A stretch of DNA of 64,000 nucleotides from Ancistrus triradiatus. Taxonomy: Eukaryota; Chordata; Actinopteri; Siluriformes; Loricariidae. The stretch covers positions 62,001 through 126,000 of the forward strand of contig JAJAGP010001686.1 of assembly GCA_025084515.1 (NCBI GenBank). Direction: 5' to 3'. A model generated the notes under the pieces. It was not told the origin of the DNA. It did not search any database and was given only the letters and a program-made list of their open reading frames with translations. Both the position numbers and the translations under genes were made by a program. Within the stretch, counting starts at the first letter, position 1. The number at the start of each line of letters is the position of its first letter. Positions 46,201 to 58,200 of the stretch are shown here, piece by piece.

Positions 46201-49200
46201 GACTGTAACCCATAACATTATACTGTATTCATTTGACAGAAAATATGGAATACGGCCAACAGTTTGCCTCCTAAATAACTTATGTTGTTCATGTGGTTCT
46301 AACCAACTTCAAATCTTGCAGGTCTTTATATGGATGATGGAGGTTGGTATCTACTGGAAGTCTGCCCTCGAGAACTTTCCATTAAGCGTTAATGATGTTT
46401 GAAGCTATTGTTTGGGGAGGCCATGGATGCTAGTGTTCAAGAAAGCACTTTTGAATACTTTAACAGTACGTATTAGAATGCATTCATCAGAAGAGTGTTT
46501 ACACTGTAGTGTGTGATCCTGTAAATTTGATCATCCTCCAAATATAATTTCATTCAGATAGGAAATATGGTTAAACTTCACTCATTAGATCATATTTTGG
46601 TTTTATGCTACAAGTACTGAGTTATACATTGCCTGGCTAAAAAAAAAAATAATAATAAGTTTGGATTGAAATAAACAAATACTTAAGAGCCTTTGATTGG
46701 ATAATCACTGCAGTGATTAATACGTTTCAGCTGTCAACAATTCATGTAACCCTAACTGATACAGTGAATAGCTTCTCATTTCTGAAACCACCATCGTCAT
46801 GGTAGAAGCATCCACCATACAAATAAACAGTAGAACTTGCGGCTATGATAAATACTGAAAGTAAGAGCATTAGCTTACACACAGTGGGATGAGAACTCAA
46901 ATAGTTGGGACTAAATAGTTGTGTGGTCACTTGTTAGTGAGGTTAATTGGGGGGAAAAAAGCCTTCGGCTTTCTAGGGAGCATAAAGATTGGACCCTGGA
47001 GCAATGGAAAAATGCTCCATGGAAAAATATGGTCCAGAGTCCAGATTTACCCTATTCTAGAGTTGTCATATCACATCAGGGTAAGAAGGGAGGCGTTTGA
47101 AGCACCTACATGAATAGTACTCAATGTAGAAGTTGTCTGGCATATTCTTTAATGACAATTCCATCAGTCTGAAATTGTAACAGAGGGGTTCTGGGAGCAT
47201 GAGGAATCATTTTTACACATGAATTGGCCACCACAAAGTGGTGGAAGTAGTGAACCCCAGTTGTGTGCTGGAGCAGACTTTATGGAGTGGGTCCACTCAC
47301 ATCACCAATACAATATCCAATAAATTACATTTACAGCACTTAGATGATGTCCTATCCAGAGCGACTTATAGCAATGCTTTTGAAGTAACTCTGAAGAGAA
47401 ATAAACGTTGTAATATTGCTTAAGGTTGTTAAAACAATCCAACAGCAAATGCTCACTGTAATCCAAGCTAAAGGTAGTCCAGTGAAATGTTATGAGTGTG
47501 CACCTTTTTTTTGCAGCCAGTGTACGTTTGTGTGCATTGATATTTAATAAAGAGACGTTCCCTAATGGCATCTCTGCTGTGAATTCACAATTATATTCAT
47601 AATTGATAGCAAATGTCTTGTAAATTGTCCATCTATCTCTTTCACTGAGGTCTGAGTTGTAACAACTGCTGCTCTTCGGTGACAGCATTTGCCTAGCTTT
47701 TGCGACCGGTGCAATGTATTAACTTGCAAGCCAAGGTTCTGTTTCATTTAATGTTTGTTTAGGGTTAGGTCCAGCTGTACAGTAAAATAATACATTATGT
47801 AGTAGGCCAATTCTGCCAAATGTGACCTAGAAATATATAGTAGTAGTGCAATATGTGCCTTTGGACAAAGGCAAGTTACCGGGATTTCTATTATTCTATG
47901 CATCAGCAGACAGTGTGGCAGCTGACAGAACAGTTAACTAACTGTAAACAAACCAGTTGGGAAGGAACTTCAGTTATGTAAAGCAGTCTGTTCATCATCT
48001 CAGTTTTTTAACTCTATGATTGACATGTTTTTGAATTATAGGACCTCTCCACTCTGCAGTGTGAAGTGTGCATACTAGTCTTCTCCTTGACAGACCGCCG
48101 TAGCTTCCACTGTGTGTCTCATCTGCGTCTGCTGCTGAGGGAGAGCCATCCCAACACTCCCATAATCCTTGTGGGTAACAAGAGTGATCTAGTGCGTTCC
48201 CGTGAGATCAGCACAGAGGGTAAGGGGCTCTTATGAGGCACCATAAGTAATCTGTTTTATTTTTCTATTGAACTATAAAGAGACACAATCTCAGTAAAAA
48301 CATGTCTTTTCATATTTTTTTTCTTATGCGTATGCATCAGGAATTTACCTTTTGCTATTAGGTTTAGTAAATAAATTTGGCAGAATCAGATAAGACATGC
48401 CACTTCATAGCAATGTACATAGTGTAGCGTAACCTAGACAGTGTCATCTAGAATACATTTTTTGATGGAAAACTTTTGATGGAACATTGCTGGAACCTTG
48501 ATGTAGCCTTGCATTAGACAGTCAGTGATATATTTGTTAAGGTTAAACAAAATGGAAGACAAAATGGTTGCACTTGTCAGCTCAAATCCAGTTATGCAAA
48601 GTAACTGTCAGAATGCAAAATGACAGCCCAAGGTAACCCTTGGCTCAGCACTCTGTCAGTGCATGCACGGGATGTTTAACTTTGCAAAGTTCATTTTATA
48701 ACAACACTATACACTAGCTGGCTGTGGGGAAATGCTAATATACATAACTGATGGATAGTTTCTTTATATCCGTGTTGATGATTCATGTTGTGAATTCTTT
48801 TAATGACTTGGAAGTATGGCTGCACAATATATAGTTTCAACATCGTCAGCGCAATGTGTGCATTTGCCATTTTTTTCTGACATGCAATGTCACTTAAGCT
48901 AAATGAAATCAAACACATGTTGCTACAACTTTTTTGTTGATACTTTCCATGGCATTTCTATCCTCTATAATTTATTTTATTGGTCTGTAGCTGCTTATTT
49001 ATTTGTATAGTTTTGTTTTATTAATGTTTGCTACTTTAAAGAAGTTTTCATTGTGAAATAAATTGTTAAATTACCCATTTTGTCAATTCTCTAATGTGAT
49101 ACTGAGGCTGATACCACGCCAAGTGTATATATGTATATGTGTATACAGTGCATACATACATTCAGAACCTTTCACTTTTTTCACATTTTATGTTGCAGCC

Positions 49201-52200
49201 TTGTGCTAAAATAAAATAAAAAATCCCCATCGTTTTGTACTCAATACCCTATAATGACAAAGTGAAAGCACAAAGTTATTTCAAAGGAATATTGTATTGA
49301 CATAAGTATTTCGACCCTTAACTCAGTACTTAGTTGAAGCACATTTGGCAGTGATTACTGCCTCTTCTTGGGAATGATGCCACAAGGTCTTTGTGGACTT
49401 TCTCCATTCTTCACTGCAGATTCTCTCAAGCTCTGTCAGGTTACTCCTGTGTTGTGTTGTGCTTAGGTTATTGTCTTGTTGGAAGATGAACCTTCGGCAC
49501 AGTCTGAGGTCCCGAGTGCTCTGGATCAGCTTTTTATTAAGAATATCTCTGTACTTTGCACCAGTCAGGGTTCCCTCAACCCTGACCAGTCTCCCTGTCC
49601 TAGCCACTGTAAAAAAAAGAAAGCCCACAGCATGATTCTGCCAGTGGTGGTATTGGGCAGATGATGAGCAGTGCCTGGTTTCCTCCAGACATGACACTTA
49701 GACATTTCATGACATTTCCTCAGACCAGAGAATCTTATCTCTCACAGTTTGAAAGTCCTCCAGGTGAGCTTTTGTGTGTCCTACTAAGGAGAGGTAACTG
49801 TCTGGCCACTCTGCCATAAATCCCAAATTTGTGCTGCAGTGATGGTTGACATTCTTGAAGTTTCTCAAGAGCTCAGACAGAGTGGGTTATTATTAATCTC
49901 TCTTACCTCCAGTTACTTAATTTGGTGGGGCAGCCCACTCTAGGAAGAGTTCTGGTTGTTCCAAACTTCTTCCATTTAAGAATTATGAAGGCCACTGTGC
50001 TCTTGGGATCTTTCAGTGCAGCAGAAATTGTTTGTAGCCTTCTGTGCCTCCACACAATTCTGTCTCTGAGCTCTACAGGCAGTTCTTTCCTCCTCGTGGC
50101 TTTTGCTCTTACATGCATTTTTAGCTGTGAGACCTTATAGACAGTGTGGCTTTCCAAATCATGTTCAATCAACTGAATTTACCATATGTATAATCCAATC
50201 AATGCGTGGAAACGTGCAATAGAAAAAATGCATAGCAACAATGTGAAATTTTAATTTTTCCTTTAATGTATTTGCAAAAATGTAAAAAATTCTGTTTTCA
50301 CTTTGTCATTATGGGGTATTGAGTGCTGATTGATGGAGGGAAACTTGATTTTTTTTTTCTTTAGCACAAGACCTCAGAAAATGAAAAGCTAAAGTGAAAC
50401 TTGGATTTTCTTTTTCCTTGTAAGCAGCAAGGAAGCAACACTTTTCCATTTTAGATATGGCCATAAAATCCCCAGAATTTATATAGTTATATATTTTGTA
50501 TCTTTTCAGCTTTAAACTTAAATGTTTAAGGTGACTACACCCCTGCTCAGTGTCACTAAAATGTTTGGAAATTAAACATTAAATTATACAGAAATGTTTG
50601 AATGGATTAACTGTAATGAAGAGCTCATACATTAATAGGAACTGCATCAAAAGTCCGTACACCCTTTACTACTGGGTCTTATTTGTTTATTTAGTTAATA
50701 TTTTGTATGTCCACCTTTGTTGTTTATGATAGCGGCAAGCCTCTTTGGCATTGGTGATACTATTGTAGCACAGATCTGTGGAGAGGTATTCTCCCATTCA
50801 TCACAGATTATTCTTTTCATATCTTCTTTATTGGAGGGGTTGTGCTCCTCTACTTTTCACTTTGAGGTGTTCTACAGGATTCAGGTCAAGTGACATACTC
50901 GTCCAGGTGATGGTTTTCACTCTCTTCTTATTTTAAAACTCCTTTGTGTTTTTCACACTGTGTTTATGGTCATTGTTGTGCTGAAACTTTCCATTCTTGT
51001 AGAGCGTTGTTAGAGTTGGAATCATCTTTTCATTCTGTATATGGGGGAAAACATTAGCATTCATGATACCATCTATAATTGTCTTCTCCCCTACACCCGC
51101 TGAATGCATACAGCATAACACACTACCTCCACCATGTTTCACAGTTGGTTTTATGCAATCATTCTGATAATCCTGGCCTGGTCCATGCCATACATCCTGA
51201 ACTCCATCTGATCCATACAGAGTAATCTTAGTTTCATCTGACCAGAGAATTTGCTGCCAGTATTCATCATCTTTACATGTTCTTTAGCAAACTTTACTCT
51301 TGAAGTTTTATGCTGATTTGTAAGTAATGGCTTTCTTTTTTGAATGTCAAATAGAAAGCACTGGTCTGTCTGTTTTTCAGTGCAAGATTGCTGAAATACC
51401 AAAGTGTTCGTTTTGTCATCTTTCTTGGACACTGTGCCTTAGGTTACTTGTAGTCTGGCTTATCTGATACTTCCTAATAACTGCTGCCACTGTGTTTAGG
51501 GTTATTTTTAGAAGCTTACCAGTGTTCCTGTACCTTTTCCGTCATTGTGAAGCCATGATTGATAACACACTGCATTAGAGCCCAAAATTGAAACTGTTCT
51601 TGTGTTAACAGCTTGTTTTGGCCAGCAAGCAGACAAATAGTCAAGCAGCAATAAATAGTTTTGCCAGTGGTGTACCAGGACTTGAGTATTTGACCTTAAT
51701 TGGAAATTGAAGCACAGGTTTACTCACTTTTGTTCTACTTAGTTTTTACAATGGAATCACAAAGGAAATACACAGGAATCTTTCATTTCAATATGGTATG
51801 TCTGACCAGATTGTTTTTAACTAACAGTATATATCCTATTTTTCAAATAACTATAAACAATATCATTTCAATACAATATATTTTTAATTATTTAACATGT
51901 AAGTGTTTTTTTTTATCAGAGGTGTACTCATTTTAGTTGTATGCTATATTTAATTTTATTTTTAATTTTGGCCAGATATTTGTGCAGATGTATGGAAAAA
52001 TAAATGACAAAAAGAGGTTTGCATTTTCGTTTTATGGTCTGCATTTTCATTTTCATTTATTTATTTTTTTTATTTGAGTTTTTCAAAATATATCACAAAG
52101 ATAACATCAACAACATACTTTACAATGCAAAATACATTAAAGACAAAAAATAAATATAAATAAATGAATAAATAATAATAAACAATAATAATAATAAATA

Positions 52201-55200
52201 AATAAATAAGTATTGCTGTCGGATACAAGTTCTCTGGACCAGGTTTTAAATAGATAATGAATTCAGCTGGATCTGGTATCAGTCTCAGGCTTAATTTAAA
52301 TTGTCAAGGAAGGATCCCCAAGTGCTCCAAAAACATTTTTGTGCTCTCAGCTCACTATAATGTAATTTATCCATTTGTATGATGAACAGCTTCTCATTCA
52401 ACCATCTCTTAAAACATGGAGCAGTTGGAGACCTCCACGACAAAAGTATGAACTTTTTGGCTGCAACCATGCCAGCCATTAAAACCTGCTGTTGTGTGGA
52501 GGGCAAGAGGAGGGTTCTATCAGAATACCCAAAAATAGCTAGATTGTGATCTGGGGCAATATCTACTTTGAAGGCATTTGAAAAACAGCTGAAGATATTA
52601 ATCCAGTAATCTTGTACAACAGAACCAAATTAGATGGGACAGTGATCCCTCAAACACGTGGCAGCTATCACACTCTGAAGAGACTGAACTATATATTTTA
52701 TTCAATTTTGTTTTGGAAAAATAGAACCTATGAAGCATTTTGAACTAATACAAGCCTATATCTAGAGTTTATAGAACAACAATGGATTCCAGATAAGCAC
52801 TTTTCCCAGGTTTCATCAGAGATTGTCTCTCCCAGCTCAGTGGACCATTTTTCTTTAAGATAAGCAGTGCTTACTGGCAGAGTAAAAGCAGAGACAAAAC
52901 GAGAGACTAGGTTTCTAGGCTGTGAAACAAACAGTTCATATAGTGTAGGCTCTTCCGGTATTTCCGGGAAGAATGGCATATTTTTTGGACGTAATGTCTA
53001 AGTTGCAGGTAACGAAAAAAATTTGACTGAGAAAGACAAAATTTTTATTTGAGTTGAGCAAAAGATGCAAAACTATTGTCTACATATAGGTCTTTAATGC
53101 ACTTAATACCATTCTCTCTCCATGTAGAAAATGTATTATCAAGTTCTGATGGAACAAAAAGGTGATTATAAGCAACTGGAATGTGTATGGAACTCAACGG
53201 TAAAGAGAGAGAACTTTTCATTTGATTCAAAATCTTCAGAGAGGCTCTTACTACAAAATTCTTGCCTCGAGTTTAGTCTTTGAAAACAAAAAGGTGCGAA
53301 GTGAAGAATTTGGTACAGACAGGGTTTCTATTTTTAACCACAATGGGGAAGTCTCAAGCAATAGTTCTCCTGGAACCCCCCACTGCAAATAAGTGAGTGC
53401 CCTAGCGTTAGCTGCCCAGTAATAGTGTTTAAAAGCAGGTAGTCCTAAACCACCAACTGAGGTAGGCTTTTGTAGGTGCCTTCTTGAAATACGAGGTATT
53501 TTATAAGCCCAGACAAAAGATAACACCATTGTGTCTAGCTATTTAAAAAATGCCATTGGAAGATAGATAGGGATATTTTGAAAAAGATACAAGAATCTTG
53601 GTAAAATAACCATTTTTATAGCATTGATACATCCAATTATTGATAAGGGAAGTAACCTCCAGCTCTCAATATTTAATTTTAATTTGTCAATCATCTGAAG
53701 GAAGTTTAAATTAAACAAATGCTTAGGATCTTTCGGTACTTTGATGCCACACACAGAGGGCTTGCTGCCGCACTTATGAACGAGGGAAAGAGAAAGCGAC
53801 GGGCGGAGGGACTCCCCCGGTCTGACGTCAACCTTGCAGAGACGCAGGGGGCGTGGTCGAGCGCTGCACCGCGATTGTGAAGCGTTGCACAAGCAGTGAG
53901 GCGGTGCACAGGTGCAGAATGGCGAGCAGCATCGCGAAGACGTGTGGGTGGAAGCAGATAGTGAGAGTGACGCGATGGAGATAACATAAGCGCTTTAAAG
54001 CTCTCCCTACACTATCTAGTTCCCTACCGATTACCTCACGTTTCCCAGCGCTACGGGAACTGGCCTCCTTTATGAGACCAGTTCGTCCTCTATCCCTCAA
54101 CAAATAAATAAAACGAACGAAAAGCACGGACATCTCTGTATAAGAGCCGGGAAACGGGTGAGGTCTCAAGGACACGCAAAAACCGCGGGTTGATCGCACA
54201 ATAAAATGCCGTAGCGACAATCAGGGCATAAATGGCGTGCTGGTGGAAAGATCCAACACCTACTACCATTGGCACGGCGCTTAAATAGCCAAAAGTAGCA
54301 GTTGAGGATCATTAATTGCCGTAATCAAGCTGCTTGCTGACTGACTGACAGCTCGATTGCAGCGGCTGCCAGAGATCCTTACCGGAGAAAAATAGACCAA
54401 CGCCACCTTCTAGCGTCGACAAGCGGTAGGACCCTGACAGTAAACTCATAAATTGTTTGGTATCTGGTATTTTGAATCAGGTGTGGCAGACATGGATTAG
54501 GTCGATAATGTATGATATTGGGGCTGAAACTCAAAACTCTGTGAACAGCCATCTACGATGAAAGTATGGAATTAGACAGAGCATCCCTGCTATCTATAAA
54601 ATATTGAAACTTACTCTCAGCCATTTTGTAGGTTTACTCACACCCACTTTTTTAGAAGTTGACTTCGTTGACTTGGAATTATCTTAAAACAAAATCTTAA
54701 ATTATCACATAGCACTGGTATTACTATTTTCATACAGTGGTGCTTGAAAGTTTGTGAACCCTTTACAATTTTCTATATTTCTGCATAAATATGACCAAAA
54801 ACATCATCAGATTTTCACAAGTCCTAAAAGTAGATAAAGAAAACCCAGTTAAACAAATGGGATAAAAATACTGGTCCTTCTCAAAAAATTAGCATATTGT
54901 GATGAAGTTAATTCTTTTCCGTAATGTAATGATAAAAATTAAGCTTTCATATATTTTAGATTCATTGCACACCAACTGAAATATTTCAAGTCTTTTATTG
55001 TTTTAATACTGATGATTTTGGCATACAGCTCATGAAAACCCAAAATTACAAAAATCTCACAAAATTAGCATATTTCATCCGACCAATAAAAGAAAAGTGT
55101 TTTTAATACAAAAAAAGTCAACCTTCAGATTATTATGTTCAGTTATGCACTCAATACTTGGTCGGGAATCCGAAATGACTGCTTCAATGCGGCGTGGCAT

Positions 55201-58200
55201 GGAGGCAATCAGCCTGTGGCACTGCTGAGGTGTTATGGAGGCCCAGAATTGGTGGTTTTGGCACTGTGAGCAGGTGCCAGGTCGTGCTGAAAAATGAAAC
55301 TCTTCATCTCCATAAAGCTCTTCAGCAGATGGAAACATGAAGTGCTCCAAAATCTCCTGATAGCTAGATGCATTGACCCTGCCCTTGATAAAACACAGTG
55401 GACCAACACCAGCAGCTGACATGGCACTCCAGACCATCACTGACTGTGGGTACTTGACACTGGACTTCAGACATTTTGGCAGTCTTACCCATGATTGCGG
55501 TTTTGAGTAATGAACCAGGCTGGGATTTTTCAAAAGCCTCAGGAATCTTTTGCAGGTGTTTAGAGTTAATTCGTTGATTCAGATGATTAGGTTAATAGCT
55601 CGTTTAGAGAACCTTTTCATGATATGCTAATTTTTGAGAAGGACCAGTATTATACTTGGTTGTTTATTTATTGAGGTAAAGGATCCAAAAGGCATCTAAA
55701 CGTTTCCTGCACACCGGCTTGGAGGAATTTTAGCCCATTCCTCCGTAAAGAACAGCTTCAAGATGTTGGTGGGAATCCTCACATTAACTGCTTGCTTCAG
55801 GTCCTTCCACAACATTTCGATTGTATTAAGGTCAGGACTATGACTTGGCCATTCTGAAACATTAACTTTATTCTTCTTTAACCATTCTTTGGTTGAACGG
55901 CTTGTTTGCTAGGGTCTTGCTGCATGACCCACCTTCTCTTGAGATTCAGTTCATGGACAGTTGTCCTGACATTTTCATTTATAATTCCCTGATATAATTC
56001 AGAATCCATTGTTCCATCAATGATGGCAAGCCATCCTGGCCCAGATGCAGCAAAACAGGCACAAACCATGATACTACCACCATGTTTCACAGATGGGATA
56101 AGGTTCTTGTGCTGGAATGCAGTGTTTCCCTTTCTCCAAACATAATTCTTTTCTTTGAAACTAAAAAGTTTGGTCTCATCCGTCCACAAACCATTCTTCC
56201 AATAGCCTTCTGGCTTGTCCACGTAATCTTTAGCAAACTGCACATGAGCAGCAATGTTCTTTTTGGAGAGCAGTAGCTTACACCTTGCAACCCTGCCATG
56301 CACACCATTGTTGTTCAGTGTTCTTCTGATGGTGGACTCATGAACATTGGCTAATGTTAATGTGAGAGAGGCCTTCAGTTGCTTAGAAGTTACCCTGGAG
56401 TCCTTTGTGAGCTATTACACTCCTTGCTCTTGGAGTGGTCATTGTTGGTCGACCACTCCTGGGGAGGCTAACAGTGGTCTTGAATTTCCTCTATTTGTAC
56501 ACAATGTGTCTGACTGTGAATTGGAGGAGTCCAACTCTTTAGAGATGGTGTTGTAACCTTTTCCAGCTTGATGAGCATCAACAACTCTTTTTCTGAGGTC
56601 CTCAGAAATCTCCTTTGTTTGTGCTATGATACACTTCCACAATCATGTCTTGTGAAGAGCAGACTTTGGTAGATCCCTGTTCTTGAAGTAAAACAGTCCC
56701 ATTTAAATTGTCATCCCATTGATTGAATTGACTCTTGACCCATTGACTCTAATTTCACCTTCAAATTAACTGCTAATCCTAGAGGCTCACACAATTTTTC
56801 CACTCACTAATATGTAATATTGGATAATTTTCCTCAATAAATAAATGACCAAGTATATTTTTGTTTCATTTGTTTAGCTGGGTTCTCTTTACCTACTTTT
56901 AGAACTTATGTGAAAATCGGATGTTGTCATATTTATGCAGAAATAAAGACAATTCTAAAGGGTTCACAAACTTTCAAGCACCACTGTATATGTAAATCTG
57001 TGCAGCAGACACACAGGTAGTGAGTAACTTTTAGTGTTTATGGAGTAACACCCAGCAGTCTCCATTAAGACCTGTTTAACAGAAAATGGTAGCAATGTAG
57101 AATAAATGTCATTAAGGTTGAAAAAAAGCCATTGTTTTCTTAAAGAAGAGAAAATGACAGGAGCCTGAGTTCGAGTCCTAACATTGCCTACTGACTGCAG
57201 ACACCGATGTGTCTGATGTTGAGACGCCCTAGCACTGCAACAGTCACCCCTACTCTGCAATGTATTTGGATCTTAATAAGGGTACATGTATGCCTGTACC
57301 AATGTTACCCTGACTAGGAAAAGCAGGGCTAAAATATGAATAACATATAAAAAGATAATGTTTTTTTTTATTTCAGTCTTGCTGTAGCCATCCAAACAAG
57401 TAAATCTTCTCAAATATTTGTCTCATTATATCTAGTGAAACACCAATTAAGTGCATTCTTGTGTGCTATTGGTGGGGCCTTTAAAATTGTTCCACTCATT
57501 GTGAAGAACTAAAATACAGTGGGGAAAAAAAGTATTTAGTCGGCCACTGATTGTGCAAGTTCTGCTATTAGAAAGATGAGAGAGGTCTGTAATTTTCATC
57601 ATAGGTACACTTCAACTATGAGATACAAAATGAGAAAAGAAATCCAGGAAATCACACTGTAGGATTTTTAAAGAATTTAATTGTAAAATACGGTGGAAAA
57701 TACGTATTTGGTCAATAACAAAAGTTCAACTCGAATACTTTGTAACATAACCTCTGTTGGCAATGACAGAGGTCAAACGTTTCCTGTAAGTCTTCACCAG
57801 GTTTGCACACACTGTAGCTGGTATTTTGGCCCATTCCTCCATGCAGATCTCCTCTAGAGCAATGATGTTTTGATGTTATTCTCCCAGTCCTCTTCTGGAT
57901 CATCCATATGCTCTCTGGCAAACTTCAGATGGGCCTGGACATATACTGGCTTAAGCAGGGGGACACGCCTGGCACTGCAGAATCTGAGTCCCTCTCGGCG
58001 TAGTGTTACTGATGGTAACCTTGTTGCTTTGGTCCCATCTCTCTGCAGATCATTCATCAGATCCCTCTGTGTAGTTCTGGGATTTTTGCTCACCATTCTC
58101 ATGATCATTTTGACCCCACGGGATGAGATCTTGCGTGGTGTCCCAGATCAAGGGAGATTATCAATGGTCTTGTATGTCTTCAATTTTCTTACAATTGCTC

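Noticed and set aside
53045..53987. Minus-strand frames next to rem2 intron sequence as possible host exons
   Set aside because: They match the L1-like ORF2 C-terminus and a truncated solo LTR; no splice-consistent host protein.
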